DNA from: Aculops lycopersici
Lineage: Eukaryota; Arthropoda; Arachnida; Trombidiformes; Eriophyidae
NCBI GenBank assembly: GCA_015350385.1
Contig: WNKI01000001.1
Coordinates: 3,250,895-3,314,894, forward strand
Length of the DNA stretch: 64,000 nucleotides
Direction of reading: 5' to 3'
The position numbers and the translations under genes were made by a program. Position 1 is the stretch's first letter; every line of letters starts with the position of its first letter. Positions 40,701 through 52,400 of this stretch are shown here, one piece after another. Under the pieces are notes generated by a model. It saw only the letters and a program-made list of their open reading frames with translations, did not search any database and was not told the origin of the DNA.

Positions 40701-43384
40701 CAAACACTAGCCGGCTTGGCTTAGCGCTTCGGGCTCCTGGTCTCTATCTGCTTCTGCTTGTCGTGCCGTTGTGTCTCCGCGGCTTCCGCAAACGCAACCG
40801 CCAAGTAGATTCCAAGTCTCTGCATGTCCATTAGGCTAGCCGTTGAGGTTCAGGTTTAGGTGGCGGCCGAGGTGGTTGCTCTGGTGGTTGTGTTTGCTAG
40901 CGTTCGGCGCAGTGTGTGTGTAGTTGTAGTGGTGGTGCGGTTAACTTTCCACGACGGGAAAGCGGGCTGCTCTTGCGCTAGTGCCACAGAGGACCAACTG
41001 AAAACTGAAAAGAAGGCGGCATCTAGAATTTCGCGCTGTGGAAATAATCACATCGTCATTTTGCCCTCTCTCCCTAGATTTTGCAGTGCAAATCTCAACT
41101 CGACTCCCATCATATCAGTTTCTCTTGGTTGCTGCTGCCGCTGTTGGCTTTGTTTTTATTCAGGCGTCAGAAGCAAGTTTGTGGTTACTTGGCGCCGCAA
41201 GGCACAAAGAGCGCGAGCACCTAGCGACTTTGGCGCGCACTGGCCACTCGAGTGTTCGGCTCTACGCTTGCTTTTGCTGGTTAGTTGAGCATTAAGTACA
41301 GTGGTACAAAAGTAGAAGCACAAGCAGAACTAAACCAAAGCAAAGTTTGCAACCAACAACTACAACTTTAAAGCCAACCAAAGCGAGCGCGACGCAAACT
41401 GAATTATAAATTCCCATTCCTCCTCCTCGTCGTGGTCGTGGTCGCCCTAGAGCTAACGCTAGAGTTTGAGCAACCACTTGTCTCCCTTTCGGTCAGTTGG
41501 TTGCGCAAGGCTCAAGCTTGAAACCAAAACCGAGAGCGAAACCGAAAGGCCCAGTCCAAAAGTGCAGCCACAATAACCACTGAGCGCATATTTTAAAATT
41601 CAACTCCGAGGCTCGAGGCGATTGTTTGTCCACCGAGTAAAATTCGCGCGGCCAGCTAGCTCGCCAACAGACCAACCAACCAAACAGCGAGCCGGCAGCA
41701 ATTGATTTCGGATTCTGGTTGCCCCCAAGAGTCGGTGATTTTTGCTTGGTTTCCTGTCCGTTGACAGACACGGCGTTTGGCCGGAGCACCAAAATCACGA
41801 TCATTAATTCAAATTCCCACCAGCAGATTCGCCATCGTGGTCGTCGTAGTCGTCGCAGTGGTCGTCGTTGTCCACTTGCTTCAACTCTCCCTCTGCACGC
41901 CAAACTCGGGGTTTTTCGTTCGCCACAATCTCGTGTCCTCGTTTCCCCCTCTCTCTCTCTCTATCTGATCTCCTAGCCCGAGAGCAGCAGATAGAGACAG
42001 CAAAATGGAGCGGTAAAAAGATGAGATTCTCCAATGAGAAATGAGAGCTTTGGAAATTTTAAAAGTTAGGGGGACAAAAGTTTACCTGTTAGTTGGTTGC
42101 AAAGTATTGCACCACAAGTAGTTGCAGGGGCAGGTGTTCTCTTACATAAAGTTCAAGCGACCAATGGAGCTTGAAGCTGGAAAACAAGTGGTGGTTTGTG
42201 CCTCGCGGCTACCTGCAAAAAGTTTTGTGTGTGGTCTAGCTTTTTACAGGTAGAGGAGATTGTGTTGAGGGAAAGGGAAGAGGGGGCGGTCAACGAGAGC
42301 AAAAAGTCCATCGAGGCCGCAAGTCCAAGTGGCCGCTTCAACTTTACTTCCGAGTTTTACGCAGACAAATTACAAACAATTTGTTTGCGCTCCATTGGCC
42401 TTCAGGGCCTCAAAATAACTGCGCGCTCTCTCGCCTCTGGAGCTTATTTTCCTTTCTCACTACAAACTCCAGTCTTGGAAGTAGGAGCAGCAACAACAAA
42501 TTGAGCCAACAACGGAAACCGAAACAATACACGCCCATCCAATTGGTTGCCTGGTTGTTTGGTTGCTGACTGTTGTTTGGATGGCCAACAATTGTGGCAA
42601 CCGCTAACAAGCAGCATTGTATGGCGGACACGTAGCAGCTTCCGTTTGCCGCTGTTGCCGCGGGATCTCGTTGCAGTTTTCCGGAGGCTTAGGTTGGGTT
42701 CTATTGGATTCTATTCGATTCGATTCGGTTTCCTTGATGGAGAGGGAAGAGGCTAAAGGTGGCCAGTGAGAGGGGGAGAGAGAGAGAGAGATAAGCTGAC
42801 TTGTTTTTGGAGAAAAGCCTCAACAATTTTAGTAAGGCAACTATGTGATCAATTGGGCGGGCACGGAACTGCGAGTAAAAATGAATGGAAGCTGAACTAT
42901 CAGTTTGTAATAATAATGGCACATAGGGCAGCAGCAGCAGCACACACAACAAACGACGATGATAATAATGACGCCACCGCAGCCTTCTAGTCGATATGTC
43001 GACCGGAAAAGCCAGCCTCTCGTTGGAGTCTTTGGGTTTGGTTCAGTTGGGTTCGGTTGTATTGGGATGAGTCGAGTCAGCAAACTTCCTCTTGGTTCAT
43101 TGTTAGCAATGAATAAACCCAGCTTGCCTCAAACCAACCAACTAACCGCGAGCTAACCAAACAATGACTCTTGACTAGCTAGCTGGCTGGCTGGCTGGCC
43201 CTCTAACGATAGCCAATCAATGTTCGAGCCATATATTGGCCATGATGTGCCATCGGCAACAGCAAAATGCACAGGAAGTGGGCTAGTTGCAGATGGCCAA
43301 CTAGCTAGCTAGCTGGCTGGCTAGCCGCCGGCTAGTTGGCCTTTGCAGCCAATCAACGTGTGCTCGCTCTCGTTCCCAAAAGTG

Positions 43385-43415
<31 letters not shown>

Positions 43416-46400
43416 GAAGCGAGTTGCCCGCAAGTGTGTGTTTGTATATGATGTCTTGTCAAGTCGTCGGCCAGTCGACGAGCGCAACCGGAACTCGGCC
43501 GACGTTTGCTGTTGGTTGGGAGGCGCATGAATGAAATGAGCAGCCGCCTCATTCATATACCGAATGCTGCCGCCGCCTGTTCCTTTGGCAAACTAACGGC
43601 AAACTCTTACATAAACATACCACAGACCAACTATCGAGACTTGGAAAATTTTATTTCGTTCACGCGCAGACACAGTCTTACGATTCCATTCCATTCGGTT
43701 TGATTCGATTCAATTCAACTCGCTTGCCATCGTGTTTAGCCGGAAGGAACAAACCGAACTGAAGTGAACAGAATATAAGTGCAGCAGCCGCAGAGACAAC
43801 ATCACCGCCGCAATGGCGAGTTTGCGGCTGCCTCGAGTTAACTAACAAGCGGCCCACTCGAGAGTTCAGTCAATTTGCTTTGGGCGCCCTATTGGCTTTC
43901 ATTGTGTAGCTCGATCGCTCGGCCGCTCGCTTGACAGATCCCCCTTCGGTCTCACACAATTGCTCGTGTTGGCCTCGCCGGAAGCTGGCCAATTTGGCTC
44001 GCAACCTTATGAGACTGGGCTTATGAATCCGCTGTACAGTCGACGTTGGCTAGCTAGCTCTCGACACAAGCCAACAAGCCAGCCACCAATCAAGAGCTGG
44101 CTCTCGCACAATACTCGCTGATTGGCCAACTAAAGCCATTGGGCTTTGTAAAGTTGGCCGCCGCTATTGCTGCTGTCTGGTGAGCTCTCGCACCAGGAGT
44201 GTACACGACACTTCCGGTTAGTTTCTGGTTTGAAAATTATCATTCCATTAGCTGCAGGCTCGCCGCGGCCGCTACTGCGATTCGCCGTCGCCCCGCAGCT
44301 AGACACTTCCGGCGGGCGCCAGTGGAACTGCCTTCAGCAGGCCAGTTGGCTGTTGGGTTGATGGTGGTGAAATTTGTAAGGGCGTCACTTGTCGCCATCG
44401 TTGCTCGTTGCGGCGCTGGCCACAGCAAGTTGAGTGGCCGAGGTGACGAGTGGGCACGACGAATGGTAGTGAGAGTTGGCACACAAAGTGGTTGCTGCAA
44501 AGAAAGATGATCAACCAAGAGGAGCCACTTGCCTGTCATTGGAGGCTCAAGTTTCAGTCACATAACTTGAACCACACAACGTGGACCCTCGTGCTATACG
44601 ACGAGTCGCCGCATATCTCTGCATTGGTCTTGCTTTTAATCTCGCGGCAATAGTGCATAACATTTACGTTAAACACAACAACTAGCGATACGATGATGAT
44701 GATGTGATATAACGTAACACGGATTTACACACGTAGAGAGTGAGAGCTAGGATTTGCTCGAGCATAAAGCCATTGTGTAAATAGTTGGCCCATCAGGCAA
44801 GGCAAATATATGCAAACACGGGCTGAGGCTGAGATTTTGCTTGAGAAGAAGAAACTGAATGGAGCCGTCGGTCTTGGAAGAGTAGAGTTTTCGGTTGGTG
44901 CTAAAAATGCAACCGACTAACATGAACCCTCGGTCGTCGGCCAAGGGCAGACAAAGTGCAAGTTTATTAAGCGATATCTCATTCCTTCTGCACTTTCTAA
45001 CGGGCGCTAATTGTGTTGCGTCAAATGTTAGAATCTCCGTCCAACCAAATGAGCAGGAGGCCGACTCAGCAAAGAACTCTGCGGTTGCCCCTAGCTCGTA
45101 GTTGAATCTTGGTTGGCCTTTATGCCCGTCGCATTCTTGGTGCTAGCTGCCACCGATGAGCTTGTCGCCAAAGTCGACGCGCCACGCCCGCAACACAATG
45201 GATGGAAAAGTGTGCAAGTGACAAGCAGCTAGCTCGTTGGCCTCGGCGATTCCCTACAGAGGCTTGCCAGCCTCTGTATTCCGTTCGCTTCAGTTTAGTT
45301 TAGTTTAGTTTAGTTTTGGCGAGAAGATTCACTTTGCGCTCCATCAACTCGCAACGCCAACAGCCGCAACCTGAGCAAATTAGCGGCGGCGACGGCTGCA
45401 GCTCAGCTGGCGCCAAGACGCGCATGATGTTTGCATAGAGGCTTTGGGCCCATTTTTTACACTTTGCTTCGGGTATCTCTCGCTCTTTCTTCCAGAATCT
45501 CTCATATGAAGCCACAAGAGAAAGAGGCGACAACGAAACTTTCTTGGCATTAAGTTGCGAGTTGAGATGAATTGAGTTTAAAGCTGATCAGCGGCCACAG
45601 ATTTGAGACCGATAGAATCTCGTTTAGTCGAAGCTTCTTTGGCCCTCCGCCTGTTCGGCTGTCGTCGCCTGGCTGCGAGAGTTACATTGCTTTCTCTCGT
45701 CCAGGGCTCTCTGCTTATTAATGATCTACATTGTGGTGATGGTAGTGGTGGTCGGAGTTGGGTTCTGGCGGGCCGGCAAAAGCACCACTGGCGGCATGAC
45801 GCAACCGGCAAAACCGGTCCACGTGAGAGTGGGACAAAAAGCATCCCGCATCTTCAGTTGGGAGGCGCGCAAATTGGGTAGCTGGCTTCCGCGCAATTGA
45901 TTGCCTGACTGTTGGATTCGACATCACGGCCACCGCTACCACGAGAACCAGAGCAGTGGGCGAAGGTTGCCTTTGAAAGAAACTGAAGTAACCTGGGCGC
46001 CGCCATGCGCTAATTAGCTGCGATCCGTTAGTGTCGCGAGCCGGCAATTTGTATCGTGTTTTGCAATCATTAGCAGCGACCACTGACTTGCACACACAAA
46101 ACAAAAGCTCACATATAGAGGCGCACAGTGTGTTGGGAAAGCAGGTAGGGCAAAACCACCGTCTCTCGCCAGGTGAGCTGCAAGCCGCGGTCTGCGCTTG
46201 TGGGTGATGCTTTTGTGCACTGCCCGTGCAAGGGAAACACTAGACACCGTGTCGCTTTCACGTGTTCACTTGAAAAACAATCCTTCGATTGTTTTTCTGA
46301 CGACTGAACGCACGAGAAAGGACAAAACGGGAGGCTATTGCTGCAATCGGCGGCACGCGCCACTAGCACGCGTTGCAATCAAATGCAATCGTATGCTAAT

Positions 46401-49400
46401 GAGCCCACTGAACGGTTGTTGTCAGCGAGACCGACCCGACGACCAAAAAAGCGCCTGCTCTAATTAGTGCCAGAAGACCACCAAGTCCAAGTTCATCCCA
46501 TTATTTGCTAGCCTGTCAACGTTGAGCTCGGCGATGAGTTTAGTTGTCAAGCTGGCAATTGTTAGCGAGTGTTGCAAGCCGAAAAAAGCCAACCGCCTAA
46601 TCAAGTCCACGTCGTTGTCGTTGCCGATGTCGTCTTCATCTTACAAGTCCATCCATTGATAATTACTCCAACCACTAACCTCCATGTCTCTCTCCTTTCA
46701 CCACAACTCCAACTACAATTACAACTACAACTACAACTACAACTACAACTACAACTACAACTACAACTCTCTTACACAAATCTAAACCAAACCACAAACT
46801 CGATATGCGCAACTTAGATGCAAGATTATCTTTGCAAGGGCAGAAAAACGCGGGGATTACATTAAGCCAATTGAAGGCTCCAACGATAGCGTCACAACAA
46901 CAGCAGAAGCAGCAACTGCAACAACAAACTGAGCAGTCGCCCGCTAAGCTCGTGTTTAGCAATTCAACGGGCGCCATAGTCAAGTGCTCGGTTGTTGGTG
47001 ATTTGATTCGCGCCATTGGCGCCGCCGACGAGCTACAGCGCTCCTCCTCTCGCCCTCCCCCATCACAACTACTTGGCAACTTGATAGGCAGTAGTAGTGG
47101 TGGCAGCGGCGGCGGTGGCGGCGGTGAAACAAGTGGCATCAATTCAGCAAAGCAGCATAGGTTTGGTGGCATTCAAGATATACAAGTCAAATGGGAGAAG
47201 GAGAATGGCGAAGAGGTGGAGCAGAATACGTATGCACAGGAGCAACTGTTTGCGGGTAGCAACAGTAACAACAACAATCCAATTCCATTTAGTGATTTAG
47301 AAACGGCCACCTTGAGCCACCTAACCTCCTCCTCGCAAACGGCTTCCGGTTCTTCCTTAAAATCCTCCCTTGTGCCACAGAATACAAACGTCCAGTCAAC
47401 CTCCAGTCGGCCGCTAAGATTTGTGCGCCCCTCAGACGGAGCGCTCGTTTTTGAGCCCTTCCGCGCGCACGACTTCCGGCCCGATGTTCACGCCAGCACA
47501 TACAGGTGCACGGCCACAAGCGAAAGTCGCCACGCCTCTCTCACAGGAACCGACATTCAGGTTCGCGCTGTGGTGGCGGCCAGCGCAGGTTTTCGCGAGG
47601 GGAGCGTGGTGCCCGGTGGTGGCCAAACTGGAGCCAGCGCGGGAGGCGGCGGCATCCAGATCGAGGTTTTGGATGAGCTTGTAATGGAGGGCAATAGCGC
47701 TAGGTTCAAGTGCCAACTGCCATCGTATACCCACGACTATTTACATGTGATTGAATGGGTCGAGTACCCAAGTGAGACTTCGTTGACGGTCCAGTCAACC
47801 ACCAAGCTGAATGCCGACCACTTGTTTAAGCCAAACGCCAATCTTAGGTACAACTCTGTTAGTAGTTTAAATTTAAATTTAAATCAGCAAACAAACAATA
47901 CATCAATGATAATCGAGTCGCGCTACTTTGTTGCGCCAAAAACGGGCGACTTGCACATAGTGAACGTGGACTCGAGTTTTAATTATCGCACCTACAAGTG
48001 CCGTTGCCGCAATCAGTTGACAGGTGAGCTGCTGAGTTCCGTGAATCGCGGCAAGTTGATAGTGACAGGTAAGTTGGGATCAAATTATTTAAAAATAATT
48101 CTATCGTTTTACTTGAGAAAATATGAAAAACAAAAATCAAAACAAACATAGTAACTGACACGCCCACCTACCCGAAATACTCACTCCTCAACCTCATCGC
48201 AGACCCACACACTCCCGTTGCGCCACGCCTCCTCTCAACAAGCTCCAGTGCCTCGCTTAGCTACTCGCTACCAAATCCCGCAACCATGATGATGATAATG
48301 ATGACGCAACACCAAAACCAGAATCAAAACCTCTACCAACATGCTGCCAACAACCTGCAGCTTAAGGGCTCCACTTATGAGGAGGGCGAGCTGGCACTTT
48401 TGTCCTGCAATATGCAATCACATCCGCGCGCCCAGTTCACTTGGTTCAAGAGACTCGACGTTGGTGGCGATTCTGGCTCGCGTAGAGGCAGCGATGGAGG
48501 CGGCAGCGGCGGAACCGGAACAGGAAATGGACTTGAGTCGCAGGAACAGCAGCAACTGCTTGCTGTGGCCACCTCGGGCAACTTGGTGCAAATAAACAGC
48601 AACCTAGCTGGAGGTTCCGCCACTATCACTGACGCCGCCGCCGCCACCACCATGATGTCCTCACTGCTGAATGGCGAGCAAATGGAGACAAGAGCAATGA
48701 ACAAATACGTCCAAGTGGCCAACCTGCTGCTTATAAATCGCCTAAATCGCAACGATTCCGGTTCCTATGTTTGCCTAGCAAAGAATTCAGCGGGCGAGGA
48801 GCGTCAAGAGATAGAATTGCTAGTGAGAGGTAAGTACTTTTTCTAGTGTGTGTGCGCGTATGTCTTTTCATTGGGGCGTGTCCCTGTGTTTTCGTTGGTT
48901 AGCTAGTTGGCTATGGAGCTGGAGACTCAAGTGGCCAGCTAGCGTGAGCTTCGACTTTGGACTCAAAGTAAACTCGACTCAACTTTACTAACCTAAACTC
49001 AACCTGGACTAAACGATTCGCGAATAAAACAACATCAAAAACAACAACAACCACCACCACCAGCGAGACTAAGGGTCAAATTAAGCGCTTCGGCTCAGGT
49101 ACTCGAGTTGGGCAAGTCCCTGGCTTTGGACTGCTCAGTTAGCGGCTCGCCCATAAGCCAGCTGATCTTTAAGCACAACCAAAAAATCATCAAGTCTCTA
49201 GTGGTTGGCGAAGGAAGTTTGTTGTCTAATTCGATGGACACTCGTCATGTGGGCGCCTCGTCGTCGTCGCTGCTGTCATCGTCCACATCAACCATAATTG
49301 GCGGCGCCACCGCCAACCGCAACTACAACTTTAACTTTAACCGAAACCAGAACCAGAACCGAGCCGACGGTTTGGACGGTTACTTTGTAGTGAGCGGCGC

Positions 49401-52400
49401 CGAGGACAACCAAGACGAAACCGACGACGATGACCAAGTTGTCAAGTCGATGGCAGGCCAAGTCGGTGGCGGTGGTGACGGCGGCACAGGTGGCAGTGGC
49501 CAGCCAACAATTGGACACAAGCAACAGCAACAACAAAAAGATGACACTGGTGCAAGTGATATGGCAAGCAGCAACAATGACAATAGAAACAATGGTGACC
49601 CAACGACAACCACCACAACTAGAGCACAAAACAAACTCAGCCACGTTATTGTGATTGTACTGGAGCCCCAGCACGAGGGCGCCTACCAATGTATTGCCTC
49701 CAACCAGTTTGAATCCGTTCAGTCCAGCACCTATATTCGCGTCATCGACGATCCGCCCAAATTTAGGGACACCTTCAAAGCGGAAGTGTTCGAGCAACGT
49801 GCAGACATTTCTCTCCAGTGCTCGGCCTCGGCAAATCCACTGCCCGAAATAACCTGGTCCGTGGACGAGCAACCGATTCCCGAATCCTCGTCGCGCATGC
49901 GATTTGGTGACTTTGTATCGCGCGATAATTTAGTCGTCTCCTATGTCAATATTTCCCAGGCTCAAGTGCAGGATAGCGGGTTGTACAGGTGTACGGCAGA
50001 CAATGGCCTAGCGCAGGTGAGCCACCAAGCTCAAATTAGCGTTGCGGGTCCGGTTCAGGTGAAGACAATGTTAAACACAACAGTGGTTGCCTCGACTAGC
50101 TTTAAAATTAGGTGTCCCGTTGCCGGTTATCCCATTGGCGAAATTCAGTGGCAACACAATGGCCGCCGACTTCCGGCGAACCACAGGCAGCATGTGTACG
50201 AAAACGGAACTCTACTGGTGGAACATATGGAAAAATCTCAACAAGATGATGGAGAGTACATTTGTCTCGCCAGCCAACAGGCTGGCCAGTCGCCCTCAGC
50301 CGCCGGCTCGCTGCACTTGGCCATAAAGGCGCGGCCAACCATTGAGCCATTTAGTATCTCGCGCTCACTGCGCGAAGGCCAGCGAGCCTCCATCACCTGT
50401 ACCATGAGCAGCGGTGATTTGCCAATCTCAATCAGCTGGTTGCGCAACGGACGACCACTTGTTTCCAGCCAAGACGCGGCCGGCAACGAACTCGTGCTCC
50501 AAACTTCCGGCGGCCAGTCAAATCAGCAGCCGAGTCAGGCTCAGCTACTAACAAGCGGAAGCAGCAGCAGTAGCAACAATCAACTCGACCAAACATCAGC
50601 AACAACAAATACCAACTCAGCCAACAACCAAACTCCCCAAATAATACCTGGCGTCCGCATCAGCCGGCTATCCGATTACGCGAGCACCTTGCTCTTCGAG
50701 TCTCTGCTTGCTCAGCACTCTGGCAACTACACCTGCATGGCGAGAAACGAGGCGGGCACGGTTAGCCACGAGGCGCCGATGGTGGTCCAAGGTAAGTAGG
50801 GTGCTCTTTTCCCTTTTGTCCAACTATAAATATATATATATATATCTACTCGTGGAAGTTGTCAATCTTTCTAAAAGTTGCCAGGAGTTCATTGTGTTTC
50901 GAACTGGCATTGTGTTCGAGTGTCTGTCCAACATACGTTGAGCTAACTAAAATCTCCATTCGCAAAGACGGCTCCAACCGGAAGCTCGCGAAGCCAGCAA
51001 GCCAACTTCGGCTCCGGCTACGGCTTTGGATGACGATTAATGATCTCATCTGGTGGTAGTGATACTTCGTTCGATGCTATAGTAGGCGCACTTAAGTCGC
51101 CATGCTCGGTCGTCGTAGTAGTTGTTGTTGCTATTGCGACGGCCGCCTGCTGTTAGCTCGCCGACGAAGAGCTTTAAATTCTCGAAAGACTTTGTTCCGC
51201 TCCCGGAACCACCGGCTCTTTAATCGATCGTCGCGGAGTTTTGGACGCGCAAATCAGTGGTTTAGGTTAGCGACCGGCGGCTAATCCCAGTCAAGTGGCC
51301 AGCTATTCAGCTGTTTGGCTGGCTGATTAGTTGGTCTTCGGTTCAGTGGATCACCGTGCCGCGTGCGAGTTTCGATCAGTGTTGGACCATACCGTTAGTT
51401 GCTCACAAGGCCACTCGCTCAGTTGAGGTATCGCCGCGCAAACGCGCACTCGCTTAATCCCACGTGCAGTTCAACTTGTGCGAAACTCGAGCACCGGCCT
51501 CCTCCACTCCACGATGGCCGGACTAGAGCTGTGTGCAATACAGTTTCAATTGGACCGGAAGTGGCCAGCAGAAACAACGATAATTGTCATTAAATCTCCG
51601 AACGAAAATACTTTCCTTCGCTCCTTTGTGCACTAGTTTGCTAGCTTACTAGTTGGCCACTTCAACTTCCGGTGCAAAGCTAGTCAACGAATCAATGACC
51701 AGCGATTACCTGGTTGCAATTTTGTCTCAGGAAGGAAGTGGAAAAGCAGCAGCATCACTAGCTAGCTGTTGCCATGAATGTGCCCGGTGAGTCTAGTTAA
51801 TGAAGCCATCGAGATTATCAGCCGGTTCATTGGTCAGCCCAGCGGCCAGTCATCTGCGATTGCTGAAGGCCATCGTTAGGAGGCTAAGGTTAGTTTGAAT
51901 ACAGTCCTCAGAGATCTATCAAATTTTAGCTCATCAACTGATCCCTCCGTTGGATTAGCTTTGAGTTGAGCTCAATCAGCTTAACCTTTGAGGGCACAAT
52001 CTCTAAGCTTAGGCAAAGTTAACTTTCTTGCTCGTTGAACGCTTATAGATGTCCACCAACTAAACTAAACTGAGCCAGTCAACTTCAAGTTGGATGCCAG
52101 CGAGCTGGCATATAAAAAGTGGACCCAGTAAACGTTCGGTCAAATTGGCCACTAGCGGCCAATTAAATTTTGTCCAATTCTAAGTCTCATTGGAATCATC
52201 CCGAGCAATGGAATCAAAGCATGAGAGCTCTTGAGAATTAGATGGCAGAGAGAGAGAAAAAAAAGTCATCGCCGAGACGATGAGGCAGCTAAACTTTTGG
52301 CTCGAGTTGGGATAATGATGATAGTAATACTTCCCCTTGCCTTGCCATTTGATGGTGAGGACACACAAGCGAGCGGCAACCTTTTGGTCTCGCTTCCGGT

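Larger units (their letters stand above)
36934..46817 (+). other. Dscam intron 1, about 9.9 kb
   Basis: GC-rich intron with no supported exon inside. Contents: (GA)n at 37510-37533, an ACT trinucleotide array of about 20 copies at 37684-37743, an imperfect hairpin at 38665-38728, an 8-bp minisatellite at 40375-40438, (TA)n at 43385-43409, GGCT-rich runs at 43180-43330, a TATA-like ATATAAG near 43775, and an ACAACT hexamer array at 46712-46768 just before the acceptor. CCGGAAGT boxes occur at 36959, 38293, 40059, 44210 and 44305. Many long overlapping open frames on both strands here reflect the GC content and low complexity. Confidence 0.55.
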
